This document shows, one piece after another, positions 16,567-25,214 of a stretch of 64,000 bases of DNA (position 1 is its first letter; each line of letters starts with the position of its first letter). The translations under genes were made by a program, and so were the position numbers. Below the pieces are notes generated by a model, which was not told where the DNA came from, searched no databases, and was given only the letters and a program-made list of their open reading frames with translations. Source of the DNA: Rhodoferax bucti (lineage in GTDB: Bacteria > Pseudomonadota > Gammaproteobacteria > Burkholderiales > Burkholderiaceae_C); the NCBI RefSeq assembly GCF_005876985.1, contig NZ_VAHD01000001.1:682001-746000 (forward strand), written 5' to 3'.

Positions 16567-18624
16567 TTACGGCGCTCGTTCCCGGAGCCACTGCTCCAAA
16601 GCCTCCACGGTCAGCGGCCGGGCGATGTAATAGCCCTGCAAGGTGTGGCAACCGCTTTCCCGCAGGAAAGACCATTGCTCCGCGGTCTCCACGCCCTCGG
16701 CCACCACATTCAAGCCCAGCGCCTCCGCCAGCCCCACCACGCCTTTGACGATGGCGCGGGAGTCGCTGTCGGTATCCGCATCGTTCACAAACGAGCGGTC
16801 GATCTTGAGCTGGTTGGGCCGCAGGCGCTTGAGGTAGGCCAGCGAGGAATAGCCGGTGCCGAAATCGTCAATCGCAATGCCGACACCGATCTGGCGCAGT
16901 CGCTCAATGATGCGCTGGCTGGTCTCGGTCTCCGCCATCAGCACGCTCTCGGTGATCTCAATTTCAAGGTTCTGGGGCGGAATGCCACTGGCGTCCAGGG
17001 CCTGCTGCAGGCTGTCAAGCAGGCGGTGGTCGCGGAACTCCAGCGCCGACACGTTGACCGCCATGTTGCCGACGTGCACCCCCCGCGCATTCCAGTCAGC
17101 CAACTGGCGACAGGCCTCACGCAGGGTCCAGACGCCCATTTCGGCAATGCGGCCCGACTCCTCCGCCAGCCCGATGAACTGCCCCGGGTACAACAGGCCG
17201 CGGGTCGGGTGCTGCCAGCGCACCAAGGCCTCCACCGCCACCAACTGACCGGTCTGGGCGTCCACCTGCGGCTGGTAGTGCAGCACCAATTGGTTGTGGC
17301 CGATGGCGTAAGCCAACTCCTGCTCCAACTCCAGGTTGGCTTGCAAGCGGGAGTTCAGCTCGGAGTGGAAATAGCTGTAACGCGCACGGCCCAGGGTCTT
17401 GGCCTGGTAGACCGCAATGTCAGCATGCTTGATGAGCGTCTCGAAGTCCTGCCCGTCTTCCGGGTACAGGGAGATACCGATACTGGCCGACACCTTGACC
17501 GGCGAGTTCGCCAACACCACCGGCAGCTCAATCGCCCGCAGCACGCGCTGGGCCATCTCGCCCAGCGACTCCCAATGGTCGATATCCCGCACCAGCACGA
17601 GAAATTCGTCGCCGCTCTGACGGCACACCACATCCACCTCGCGCAGCACATCGCTCAGGCGGCGAGCCACTTCCATCAACAAGGCGTCACCCGCCGCGTG
17701 GCCCATGGAGTCGTTGACCGCCTTGAAGCGGTCCAAGTCGATGAAGAAGATGCCAAATTGCTGCTCATGCCGGTGCGCAGAGAGCATTTCACGCTGCACC
17801 AGATCGATGAACAAAGACCGGTTGGGCAAGCCCGTCAACTGGTCATAAAAAGCCATTTGCTGGAGCTGCGCATTCTTGTTGCCCAATTGGGCAAACAAGC
17901 CCCGCAACTCTTCCTGCACCCGGCTGAGGTGGCGGCCCAGCATGCCCAGTTCGTCCTGCCGGCGCCATACGAACACCTGCGAGGAAATTGAATCGCGGTC
18001 GTGGTCCAGCAAGGCCGTGGCGTGCTCCTTCAGACGCTCAATCGGCCGGAGCACCCGCGAGACCAGCACCGGCATCAGCACGGCCAAAATGGCCAGCACC
18101 TGCAAGGCCACCAGCACCAGCATCTGGTCCCGCCGCGCCTGCAGCAGGCCCTGGCCGTAGGTGGCATCGAACCAGATCACCAGTGTCCCCAAGGGCTCCC
18201 CGGAGCGCACCACCGACTGGGTGCGCCGGTTGAGCCGGCCAGCCTCGGTATCGCTTTGCAAGGACCCCTTGAACTCGGGCCGGATGCGCTCCAGCTCCGG
18301 GGTGTTGGCCAAGCCGTCTTCAATCCGCACCGCCACCACCTGCGGGCTCTCCAGCAGGCGGGACGCGGCTGCATCCAACGCCACCCGGTCGACCACCCAC
18401 ATGGGTTCGGCAATCGACACACTGCCAATCTTCATCAAGGCAGACTCGCTCTGGGAGAGCAGGGCTTTCTGCGATTTTTCGGCCAGCTGCTGCTCCAGCG
18501 TCAACAGCAACAGGGCAGGCAGCGTGACGCCGACCACCACGACCACCATCATGGTGTAACGCAGCGGCAAGCCTTCACGCAAACGGTTTCGGAGCTGCCT
18601 CCAGCGCAAGGACAACAAGGCCAT
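16567..18624 (-). CDS. membrane-bound GGDEF/EAL cyclic-di-GMP signalling protein
   Basis: A 685-residue inner-membrane protein with, in order: helix 1 (about 25-45, MMVVVVVGVTLPALLLLTL), a periplasmic sensor part to about 155, helix 2 (LVLVALQVLAILAVLMPVLV), a HAMP-like segment (RPIERLKEHATALLDHD), a GGDEF domain and an EAL domain. The cyclase signature is SGDEF rather than GGDEF but keeps the catalytic Asp/Glu, and an RxxD inhibitory site (REVD) stands five residues before it. The EAL domain keeps EALVRW, EIEITESVL and DDFGTGYSSL, so phosphodiesterase activity is likely. Net direction cannot be decided. It lies in a same-strand run with the lipase and chalcone-isomerase-like genes. Confidence 0.92.
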   Translation of the reverse strand: MALLSLRWRQLRNRLREGLPLRYTMMVVVVVGVTLPALLLLTLEQQLAEKSQKALLSQSESALMKIGSVSIAEPMWVVDRVALDAAASRLLESPQVVAVRIEDGLANTPELERIRPEFKGSLQSDTEAGRLNRRTQSVVRSGEPLGTLVIWFDATYGQGLLQARRDQMLVLVALQVLAILAVLMPVLVSRVLRPIERLKEHATALLDHDRDSISSQVFVWRRQDELGMLGRHLSRVQEELRGLFAQLGNKNAQLQQMAFYDQLTGLPNRSLFIDLVQREMLSAHRHEQQFGIFFIDLDRFKAVNDSMGHAAGDALLMEVARRLSDVLREVDVVCRQSGDEFLVLVRDIDHWESLGEMAQRVLRAIELPVVLANSPVKVSASIGISLYPEDGQDFETLIKHADIAVYQAKTLGRARYSYFHSELNSRLQANLELEQELAYAIGHNQLVLHYQPQVDAQTGQLVAVEALVRWQHPTRGLLYPGQFIGLAEESGRIAEMGVWTLREACRQLADWNARGVHVGNMAVNVSALEFRDHRLLDSLQQALDASGIPPQNLEIEITESVLMAETETSQRIIERLRQIGVGIAIDDFGTGYSSLAYLKRLRPNQLKIDRSFVNDADTDSDSRAIVKGVVGLAEALGLNVVAEGVETAEQWSFLRESGCHTLQGYYIARPLTVEALEQWLRERAP

Positions 18625-18646
18625 GGATTGTCAGGAGCTCAGTGGC

Positions 18647-19489
18647 TCAAAAACGTGCATCCAACCACTGGCGCAGCGCAACAAAAACAGGCTTGGCATC
18701 CAGCTCGTTGAAGAGCTCGTGGTAAAGCCCCTCAAAGCAAATCGCGCTCACCACGTTGTGGGGCGCCGCAGCCGCAAAGTCGCGGCTGCCTTGCGGATTG
18801 ACCAGGCGGTCATCGCCCGCGTACATCAGCAAGGTGGGCACGGTCCATTGGCCAGCGGCAGCCACGGTGGCGGGCCCCTGGGTCGAAAAGAACCGGGCCA
18901 GGCGGGCCGAAATACGGTCATGCACCCGGCGATCGGTTTTATAAGCTTGCACCACGGCAGGGTCGTGGGAGATGTACACCGGGTTCAGGCCATTGCCGAC
19001 CCGCAGGTTGGGCGCAATGCGGGGCAGCACCGCCACCAGCAGCTTTTGAAACGCATTCATGCCGGGGTTGAGCGCCGGGGACGACAACACCAGCGCCTCC
19101 ACCTTGCGCATGGCCAGGGACACAAAGCGGGCCGTCACCAAGCCCCCCATGCTGTGGCCCAGCAAGATCAGCGGCGTGCCGGGTGCCATGCGGGCCCGGG
19201 TACTGTCGATGATGTCGGCCAGGTCGTCCAGCAAGCGGGTGTCGGTGGGCAAGCTGCCCGGCAGGCCACCGCTTTCGCCATGGCCACACTGGTCATAGCC
19301 ACGCACCGCAAAGCCCCAGGCATTGAGCTGCTGCGCCACATGGTCGTAGCGGCCTGCGTGCTCCCCGAGCCCGTGAACGATCAACACCACGCCGCGCGAC
19401 CGAACCCCGGGGTCCAGGGGCCAGTCCTGCACGGCCAGGTTGTCGCCATCGCTAGCGGTGAATGTGCTGAGGGTGGAGTCTGAGGCCAT
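18647..19489 (-). CDS. alpha/beta-hydrolase, monoacylglycerol-lipase-like
   Basis: A 280-residue serine hydrolase of the lysophospholipase/monoacylglycerol lipase group. It has VVLIVHGLGEHAGRYD, the conserved GYDQCGHGESGG, the nucleophile elbow LLGHSMGGLV, a late Asp (LMYAGDDRLVNPQGS) and a His (FEGLYHELFNE). The ATG at 19489 is chosen because the conserved fold begins about 30 residues later; an open extension to 19711 overlaps the M20 peptidase gene. Spacing to neighbours on the same strand is 26 bp upstream and 22 bp downstream, so it is probably part of one transcript. Confidence 0.88.
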   Translation of the reverse strand: MASDSTLSTFTASDGDNLAVQDWPLDPGVRSRGVVLIVHGLGEHAGRYDHVAQQLNAWGFAVRGYDQCGHGESGGLPGSLPTDTRLLDDLADIIDSTRARMAPGTPLILLGHSMGGLVTARFVSLAMRKVEALVLSSPALNPGMNAFQKLLVAVLPRIAPNLRVGNGLNPVYISHDPAVVQAYKTDRRVHDRISARLARFFSTQGPATVAAAGQWTVPTLLMYAGDDRLVNPQGSRDFAAAAPHNVVSAICFEGLYHELFNELDAKPVFVALRQWLDARF

Positions 19490-19515
19490 ACGCACCTGCG
19501 GATTCAATAAAGAAG

Positions 19516-20994
19516 TCAAGGAAAACGGGAAATCACTTGCGCCACCGCCGCCGTGAGTTTTTTGGCATACGGCACATGCAAAAACTCGTTGGGCCCGTGG
19601 GCATTGCTCTTGGGGCCCAGCACGCCACAGACCATCATCTGGGCCTGGGGGAAACCTTTGGAGAGCATGTTCATGAGCGGAATGGTGCCGCCCTGGCCGA
19701 TGTGGCCGCACGACGCGCCGAAATGGGCCTGGGAGGCTTCGTTCAAAGCCGCATCAAACCAGGGCGCGGTGTCCGGCGCATTCCAGCCGGTGGCGCTGGA
19801 GAGGCCTTCAAACGTGACCTTGGCCTGGTAGGGGGCGTTGTCTTCCAGCAGCGCCTTGAGCTCCTGCACCGCCGCGCTGGCCTCCACCAAGGGAGGCAGG
19901 CGCAGGCTCAGTTTGAACGCAGTGTAGGGGCGCAGCACATTGCCGGCATTGGCGATGTCGGGAAAGCCATCGGCCCCGGTCACGCTCAGGGTCGGCTGCC
20001 AGGTGCGCTTGAGCAGCGCCTCCAGCGGGTCGGAGGTGGTGGGCAGGGCAAAGGTGGTGGCGCCCCCGCAGTCGTAATGCGCCCACGGAAAGCGCTTGAA
20101 GAGCTCATCGCCCAGAATCTGCGCGGTGGCTTGGGCTTGCTGCAGGCGCTCACCCGGCACTTCGCAATGAAAGCTCTGCGGCAGCAAGCGGCCGGTTTTA
20201 CTGTCTTCCAAGCGGTCCAGCACCTGGCGCAGGATGCGAAAGCTCGAAGGCACCAGACCCGAGGCGTCGCCGGAGTGAATGCCTTCGGTCAGGATTTCCA
20301 CTTTGAGCACGCCACTGGCCATACCGCGCAGGCTGTTGGTCAGCCAGAGCTGGTCGTAGTTGCCCGCGCCGGAGTCCAGACACACCACCAGGCCCACATC
20401 GCCCAAGCGGGTCTTGAGGGCATCCACATAGGGCAGCAAGTCGTAGGAGCCGCTTTCCTCGCAAGTTTCAATCAGACCCACCACGCGGGGATGGCGCAGC
20501 TTTTGGGCCTTGAGGGCCTGCAAAGCCGCGATGGCGGCATAGGCGGCATAGCCGTCGTCTGCACCGCCACGGCCATAGAGCTTGCCGTCTTCATACTTGG
20601 GGGTCCAGGGGCCCAGGTCGTTGCGCCAGCCGGAAAACTCGGGTTGCTTGTCCAGGTGCCCGTACATCAACACCGTCTGGCCGGACTCCGGCACCTCACT
20701 GGCCTCGCCCGCGCTGGCAGGCACTTCAAAAAAGATGACCGGGGTGCGGCCCTCCAGGCGCAGCACCTCCAGCGTGAGGCCGGGGACTTTTTGCGCTTCG
20801 ATCCACTGCGCCGTGTTGCGCACCACCGTGTCGATATAGCCGGACTCAGCCCACTGCCGGTCGAACATGGGCGACTTGGCCGGGATGCGGATGTAGTCTT
20901 CCAGACGGTGGACGATGTCCTGATCCCAGGCGGCACTGACATGCTCCAGGGCCTGGGTGGTGTTGAATACGGCAGACGGAACGCGGGCGTTCAT
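19516..20994 (-). CDS. M20-family dipeptidase / metallopeptidase
   Basis: A 492-residue cytoplasmic zinc peptidase of the M20 (ArgE/DapE/CPG2/carnosinase-like) family. Metal ligands and catalytic residues are visible: VLMYGHLDKQPEF (His, Asp), LYGRGGADDGYAAY (bridging Asp), ETCEESGS (catalytic Glu and ligand) and VVCLDSGAGN. A dimerisation lid sits between about 225 and 370. The ATG at 20994 has CAGGAG six bases upstream, which decides the start. It probably hydrolyses dipeptides, but which ones is not evident. It begins 76 bp after hyi on the same strand. Confidence 0.88.
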   Translation of the reverse strand: MNARVPSAVFNTTQALEHVSAAWDQDIVHRLEDYIRIPAKSPMFDRQWAESGYIDTVVRNTAQWIEAQKVPGLTLEVLRLEGRTPVIFFEVPASAGEASEVPESGQTVLMYGHLDKQPEFSGWRNDLGPWTPKYEDGKLYGRGGADDGYAAYAAIAALQALKAQKLRHPRVVGLIETCEESGSYDLLPYVDALKTRLGDVGLVVCLDSGAGNYDQLWLTNSLRGMASGVLKVEILTEGIHSGDASGLVPSSFRILRQVLDRLEDSKTGRLLPQSFHCEVPGERLQQAQATAQILGDELFKRFPWAHYDCGGATTFALPTTSDPLEALLKRTWQPTLSVTGADGFPDIANAGNVLRPYTAFKLSLRLPPLVEASAAVQELKALLEDNAPYQAKVTFEGLSSATGWNAPDTAPWFDAALNEASQAHFGASCGHIGQGGTIPLMNMLSKGFPQAQMMVCGVLGPKSNAHGPNEFLHVPYAKKLTAAVAQVISRFP

Positions 20995-21070
20995 GGGGGC
21001 TCCTGAAACAGAAACAGCGCGGAGCGCCATCATGCCACGGGCCGCCACCGTCACTGCCTACGACAAACCC

Positions 21071-21892
21071 TCACGCGGAGTGCATCCAGCCCAGCCCCCG
21101 GGTGGTGCCACCGGGCACCGCCCCGGCACGCGGCCGGTACTCGCAGCCAACCCACCCGTCGTAACCCAAGGCGTCCAGCTGGGCCAACACATAGGTGTAG
21201 TTCAGCTCTCCCACCGACGGCTCCTGCCGCTCGGGCACGCCCGCAATCTGGATATGTCCCACGCGCCCGCCGGGCAGGTACTGCTGCAGCTTGCGAGTCA
21301 CATCGCCCTCGGCAATCTGGCAGTGGTACAGGTCCATTTGCACCTGCACCTGGGGCGAGCCCACCGCCTCCACCACCGCATGGGCCTGGGCCTGGGTGGT
21401 CAAAAAATACCCCGGCATGTCTCGGCCATTGATGGCTTCAATCAGCAGTGTGACGCCGGCATCGGCCGCCCAGACCGCTGCGCAGCGCAGGTTGTGCACA
21501 TAGGTGTCGTGCAAGCGCGTCATGTCCGCACCCTGCGGCACCAGACCCGCCATCACATGCACCCGGGGGCACCCCAATGCCGTGGCATAGGCGAGGGCTT
21601 GCCGCACACCGGCATCAAATTCGGCCTCCCGCCCCGGCAAGCAAGCAGTGCCGCGCGCGCCCTGCTCGAAGGCAGTGGCCATCTGGGCCGCATCCACCCC
21701 TGCAGGGGGCGCGTTCAACAGCACCTGCTGCAAGCCGTTGGCGTGCAGGGCCTCTGCAATAGCGCTCGCCGGCCAAGCATAAGGAAACAAAAACTCTACC
21801 CCGGCAAAACCATCGCGTGCGGCCGCCGCAAAGCGCTCCAGAAAGGGCAGCTCGGTGTAGAAAAAGCTCAGGTTGGCAGCGAAGCGGGGCAT
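21071..21892 (-). CDS. hyi: hydroxypyruvate isomerase family protein
   Basis: A 273-residue TIM-barrel protein of the Hyi/OtnI family, which interconverts hydroxypyruvate and tartronate semialdehyde or acts on related 2-oxo-acids. It starts MPRFAANLSFFYTELPFLER and keeps the two catalytic glutamates in LLIEAINGRD and VGCEYRPRAG, plus the metal-site segments QMDLYHCQ and GHIQIAGVPERQE. ATG 21892 is 17 bp after metW, which rules out a longer N-terminus. There is no glyoxylate carboligase gene beside it, so the physiological role is uncertain. Confidence 0.87.
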   Translation of the reverse strand: MPRFAANLSFFYTELPFLERFAAAARDGFAGVEFLFPYAWPASAIAEALHANGLQQVLLNAPPAGVDAAQMATAFEQGARGTACLPGREAEFDAGVRQALAYATALGCPRVHVMAGLVPQGADMTRLHDTYVHNLRCAAVWAADAGVTLLIEAINGRDMPGYFLTTQAQAHAVVEAVGSPQVQVQMDLYHCQIAEGDVTRKLQQYLPGGRVGHIQIAGVPERQEPSVGELNYTYVLAQLDALGYDGWVGCEYRPRAGAVPGGTTRGLGWMHSA

Positions 21893-21909
21893 GGCAAGCA
21901 GCGCCGGGC

Positions 21910-22491
21910 TTAGCGGGCCAGTTTGTAGACCGAGGTGCCCGCCCGCAAATTGGGCCACAAGCGCACGGTGTGACCATCCTGCAGGCCGAAGCTATCCAAC
22001 ACCCGCAAGCCATTGCGCTGCGCGAGCACCGCCAAGTCCGCATGGGTGCCGACGCGGATGTTGGGCGTGTCGTACCACTGGTAGGGCAGGCGCTTGGTCA
22101 CCGGCATGCGCCCTTGCAGAATGCTCAGGCGATTGGGCCAGTGCGCAAAGTTGGGGAAGGCCACAATGCCGACCCGGCCCACGCGGGCGGTCTCGCGCAA
22201 CATGGTTTCGGCATTGCGCAGGTGCTGCAAGGTGTCGATCTGCAGCACCACATCGAAGCTGGCATCTTCAAACACGGTGAGCCCTTGGTCAAGGTTGAGC
22301 TGCAGCACATTCACGCCACGTTTTACACAAGCCAGCACATTGGCATCGTCCAGCTCCACGCCGTAGCCGCTGCAGCCGCGCTCGCGCTGCAAATAGTCGA
22401 GCATGGCGCCATCGCCGCAACCGAGGTCGAGCACGCGGGAGCCTTGGGGTACGAGGCTGGCAATAGCATGTAAGGTGTTGATATCGGTCAT
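21910..22491 (-). CDS. metW: methionine biosynthesis protein MetW
   Basis: A 193-residue class I SAM-dependent methyltransferase-fold protein ([17 protein letters not shown] near the N-terminus, [14 protein letters not shown] as motif II region). MetW occurs next to metX in many proteobacteria and appears to be needed with it for homoserine acylation. The start overlaps the metX stop in ATGA (22488-22491), confirming coupling. Any riboswitch control of metX would also govern this gene. Confidence 0.93.
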   Translation of the reverse strand: MTDINTLHAIASLVPQGSRVLDLGCGDGAMLDYLQRERGCSGYGVELDDANVLACVKRGVNVLQLNLDQGLTVFEDASFDVVLQIDTLQHLRNAETMLRETARVGRVGIVAFPNFAHWPNRLSILQGRMPVTKRLPYQWYDTPNIRVGTHADLAVLAQRNGLRVLDSFGLQDGHTVRLWPNLRAGTSVYKLAR

Positions 22492-23672
22492 GCTGCTGTT
22501 GCCCCCACGCTGGTCGCTGCGCGTACTGCGCTGCCCTTCAAACCATTAAATACGCTATCAAAATAAGAGCGCATCACGCTCATGTAGCGGTCGTCATCGA
22601 GCAAAAAGGCATCATGGCCGTGGGGCGCATCGATCTCGGCATAGCTGACCTCGCGCTTGTTATCGAGCAAGGCCTTCACCACCTCGCGGCTGCGCTTGGG
22701 GCTGAAGCGCCAATCGGTGGTGAAGCTCACCAGCAAAAACTTGGCGCGGGTGCGGGCGAGTGCCTGGCTCAAGTCGCCGGCATAGGCTTTGGCCGGGTCA
22801 AAGTAATCGAGCGCACGGGTAATCAACAAATAAGTGTTGGCATCGAAGTACTCGGCGAACTTGTCGCCCTGGTAGCGCAGGTAGCTCTCGATCTGGAACT
22901 CCACGTCTTGCGTGCTGTACTTGTAGCCGTTGGCGCTGGCCAGCACGGCGTCTTTGAGCTCGCGGCCAAACTTCTCGTTCATCACGTCGTCGCTCAGGTA
23001 GGTGATATGGCCGATCATGCGAGCGATGCGCAGGCCGCGCTTGGGGATAACGCCATGCTCGTAGAAGTGTCCGCCATGAAAGTCGGGGTCGGTCACGATG
23101 GCGCGACGGGCGACTTCGTTGAACGCAATATTCTCCGCCGTGAGGTTGGGTGCACTGGCCACCACCACCGCATGGCGCATGCGCTCGGGGTATTGCAGCG
23201 TCCAGCTCAGGGCTTGCATGCCGCCCAAGCTGCCACCTAACACGGCTGCTAAGGTCTGGATGCCCAGCGCGTCGAGCAGCCGAGCCTGGGCATTCACCCA
23301 GTCTTCCACAGTAACCACCGGAAAGTCCGCGCCGTACACCTTGCCCGTGTCGGGGTGGGTGTGCATGGGGCCGGTGGAGCCGAAGCAGGAGCCCAGGTTG
23401 TTCACACCGATGACGAAAAACTTGTTGGTATCCACCGACTTGCCCGGGCCGATCATGTTGTCCCACCAGCCTTCGGACTTGTCCTGCCCTTCGTACACAC
23501 CCGCCACATGGTGCGAGGCATTCAGGGCGTGGCAGACCAGCACCGCATTGGACTTGTCGTCGTTGAGCGTGCCATAGGTCTCGTAACTCAAGGAATAGCC
23601 ATGGATGGACGCCCCGCTTTGCAGCAGCAAAGGGGCATCAAAGCGCATGGTTTGGGGCGTGGCAATCAGCAT
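22488..23672 (-). CDS. metX: homoserine O-acyltransferase
   Basis: MetX (394 residues) acylates homoserine in the first dedicated step of methionine synthesis. The alpha/beta-hydrolase triad is visible: nucleophile in [13 protein letters not shown], Asp in [11 protein letters not shown] and His in [12 protein letters not shown]. The [10 protein letters not shown] segment is also typical. I start it at ATG 23672, because the longer open frame (to 23720) runs through a terminator-like hairpin. The start codon follows that hairpin's U-rich tract directly, and a SAM-II-like aptamer lies just upstream. Acetyl versus succinyl use is not decided by what I can see. Confidence 0.95.
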   Translation of the reverse strand: MLIATPQTMRFDAPLLLQSGASIHGYSLSYETYGTLNDDKSNAVLVCHALNASHHVAGVYEGQDKSEGWWDNMIGPGKSVDTNKFFVIGVNNLGSCFGSTGPMHTHPDTGKVYGADFPVVTVEDWVNAQARLLDALGIQTLAAVLGGSLGGMQALSWTLQYPERMRHAVVVASAPNLTAENIAFNEVARRAIVTDPDFHGGHFYEHGVIPKRGLRIARMIGHITYLSDDVMNEKFGRELKDAVLASANGYKYSTQDVEFQIESYLRYQGDKFAEYFDANTYLLITRALDYFDPAKAYAGDLSQALARTRAKFLLVSFTTDWRFSPKRSREVVKALLDNKREVSYAEIDAPHGHDAFLLDDDRYMSVMRSYFDSVFNGLKGSAVRAATSVGATAA

Positions 23673-23710
23673 AAAAACAAAACCCGGCAACGCTAAACGC
23701 GGGCCGGGTT
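23673..23710 (-). terminator. riboswitch-linked terminator before metX
   Basis: On the minus strand AACCCGGC (23710-23703) pairs with GCCGGGTT (23688-23681), followed by TTGTTTTT running into the metX ATG. The loop contains GTTTAGC (23698-23692), which is perfectly complementary to GCTAAAC (23740-23734) in the upstream aptamer, giving a mutually exclusive antiterminator pairing. Confidence 0.75.
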
Positions 23711-23727
23711 GCAATGCCAAAAGGCGG

Positions 23728-23785
23728 GTCCGTGTTTAGCTGAATTTATTAAGCGCCCGCAAGCTGGAGCAAATTGGCGCTGTGA
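23728..23785 (-). ncRNA. SAM-II-type riboswitch candidate in the metX leader
   Basis: Read on the minus strand, stem P1 is AGCGCC (23781-23776) with GGCGCT (23757-23752). The loop starts AATTTGC, and its AATTT can form a pseudoknot with AAATT downstream of P1. The 3' strand after P1 is TAATAAATTCAGCTAAAC (23751-23734), matching the conserved 3' strand of SAM-II (UGAUAAAU..AGCUAAA) from memory. Position before metX and the attached terminator agree with this class. Excess SAM would be expected to stabilise the pseudoknot and stop metX-metW expression. Confidence 0.78.
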
Positions 23786-23854
23786 GCCGCAAGTATAGCA
23801 ATCGGGGCCGCAAGCGAAAGGTTTTCCTGCGCTTCCGCACCGCTTTGGACATCC

Positions 23855-23870
23855 TGGCCTGTTTTTTGCT
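23855..23870 (+). promoter_or_regulatory. sigma-54-type promoter of amtB
   Basis: TGGCCTGTTTTTTGCT has GG (23856-23857) and GC (23868-23869) separated by exactly 10 bp, the -24/-12 spacing read by RpoN. It is 73 bp before the amtB start codon. A partial NtrC-like half site (GCACCGCTTTGG) lies just upstream at 23837-23848. Confidence 0.65.
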
Positions 23871-23876
23871 TTATTT

Positions 23877-23912
23877 TGGTGCGCAAAACCTTTTATCGCC
23901 GGTTTTGCACCA
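23877..23912 (+). promoter_or_regulatory. inverted repeat at the predicted amtB transcript start
   Basis: TGGTGCGCAAAACC (23877-23890) and GGTTTTGCACCA (23901-23912) form an almost perfect palindrome with a 10-nt loop. It falls at or just after the expected sigma-54 start. It contains TGGTGC/GCACCA halves like NtrC sites but could equally act as an RNA hairpin in the leader. Confidence 0.5.
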
Positions 23913-23943
23913 TTCCAAAGCATTGAACGACCAAAGGACTCGT

Positions 23944-25146
23944 ATGGAAGCACTAAAACAGGGCGCAGACGCTTTGTTCATTTTGTTGGGCGCAATCATG
24001 GTGCTGGCCATGCATGCCGGTTTTGCCTTTCTGGAGCTGGGCACCGTGCGCCGCAAGAACCAGGTGAACGCGCTGGTGAAGATTCTGGTGGACTTCTCGG
24101 TCTCCACCGTGGTCTATTTCGCCGTGGGCTACGGCGTGGCCTATGGCACGCACTTCTTTGTGGGCGCCGAGCAGCTGGCCGCGCAAAACGGCTATGCGCT
24201 GGTGAAGTTCTTCTTCCTGCTGACCTTTGCGGCGGCCATTCCCGCCATCATTTCGGGCGGCATTGCCGAGCGCGCCAAGTTCTGGCCACAGCTGATTGCC
24301 ACCGCCGTCATCGTCGGCTTGGTGTACCCCTTCTTTGAAGGGATTGCATGGAACCAGCATTTCGGCGTGCAGGCCTGGATCAAGGGCCTCACCGGCGCCG
24401 AGTTTCACGACTTTGCCGGCAGCGTGGTGGTGCACGCCGTGGGCGGCTGGATTGCGCTGGGCGCCGTGCTCTTGCTGGGCGCACGCAGCAACCGCTATCG
24501 CAAGGACGGCGCCATGTCGGCCCACCCGCCGAGCAGCATTCCCTTCCTCGCGCTGGGCGCGTGGATCCTGATCGTGGGCTGGTTTGGCTTCAACGTGATG
24601 AGCGCACAGGTGCTCGACAAAATGTCCGGTCTGGTCGCGGTGAACTCGCTCATGGCCATGGTGGGCGGCACGCTGGTGGCGCTGCTCATGGGCAAAAACG
24701 ACCCCGGCTTTGTGCACAACGGCCCCCTGGCCGGCCTGGTGGCCGTGTGCGCCGGCTCCGACCTGATGCACCCGCTGGGTGCGCTGGTGGTGGGCGGCGT
24801 GGCGGGTGCCATCTTTGTGGTGATGTTCACCCTGACCCAAAACAAATGGAAGATTGACGACGTGCTGGGCGTCTGGCCCCTGCACGGCTTGTGCGGCACC
24901 TGGGGCGGCATTGCGGCCGGCATCTTCGGCAGCCAAGCATTTGGTGGCCTGGGCGGCGTAAGTCTCGGTGCTCAACTCATCGGCACCGCCATGGGCGTGG
25001 CATGGGCGGCACTGGCCGGTTTTGTGGTCTACGGCGTGCTCAAAACCACCGTCGGCCTGCGCCTGAGCCAGGAAGAGGAATACGACGGCGCCGACCTCTC
25101 CATCCACAAAATCAGCGCCAGCCCCGAGCGGGAAGCGAACTGGTAA
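23944..25146 (+). CDS. amtB: ammonium transporter
   Basis: An inner-membrane Amt/Mep/Rh channel (400 residues, about eleven helices) that takes up ammonium when nitrogen is scarce. Features include the first helix LFILLGAIMVLAMHAGFAFL, the Amt signature region (FHDFAGSVVVHAVGGWIALG, with a pore His) and LHGLCGTWGGIAAGIFG near the C-terminus. It starts at ATG 23944 with AAAGGACTCGT upstream; the open frame reaches back to 23782 across the promoter and is not coding there. No cleavable signal peptide and no adjacent glnK are seen, unlike many proteobacterial amtB genes. Confidence 0.95.
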   Translation: MEALKQGADALFILLGAIMVLAMHAGFAFLELGTVRRKNQVNALVKILVDFSVSTVVYFAVGYGVAYGTHFFVGAEQLAAQNGYALVKFFFLLTFAAAIPAIISGGIAERAKFWPQLIATAVIVGLVYPFFEGIAWNQHFGVQAWIKGLTGAEFHDFAGSVVVHAVGGWIALGAVLLLGARSNRYRKDGAMSAHPPSSIPFLALGAWILIVGWFGFNVMSAQVLDKMSGLVAVNSLMAMVGGTLVALLMGKNDPGFVHNGPLAGLVAVCAGSDLMHPLGALVVGGVAGAIFVVMFTLTQNKWKIDDVLGVWPLHGLCGTWGGIAAGIFGSQAFGGLGGVSLGAQLIGTAMGVAWAALAGFVVYGVLKTTVGLRLSQEEEYDGADLSIHKISASPEREANW

Positions 25147-25165
25147 CGGACCAGCAGCTGCAGGC

Positions 25166-25214
25166 AACTATGATTTTCATAGCTGCTTGCGCAGATGCAA
25201 CCGGCGCCAGAGCA
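25166..25214 (-). repeat. interspersed repeat copy forming the 3' end of doxX
   Basis: On the minus strand: TGCTCTGGCGC, 10-nt spacer, TGCGCAAGCAGCT, then ATGAAAATCATAG. All blocks match the consensus with the same spacing as the copies at 14001 and 26386. It lies between amtB and doxX and supplies the last 12 codons and the stop of doxX. Confidence 0.85.

Noticed and set aside
23782..23943. 54-codon N-terminal extension of amtB
   Set aside because: It spans the sigma-54 promoter and leader palindrome; the family N-terminus begins at ATG 23944.
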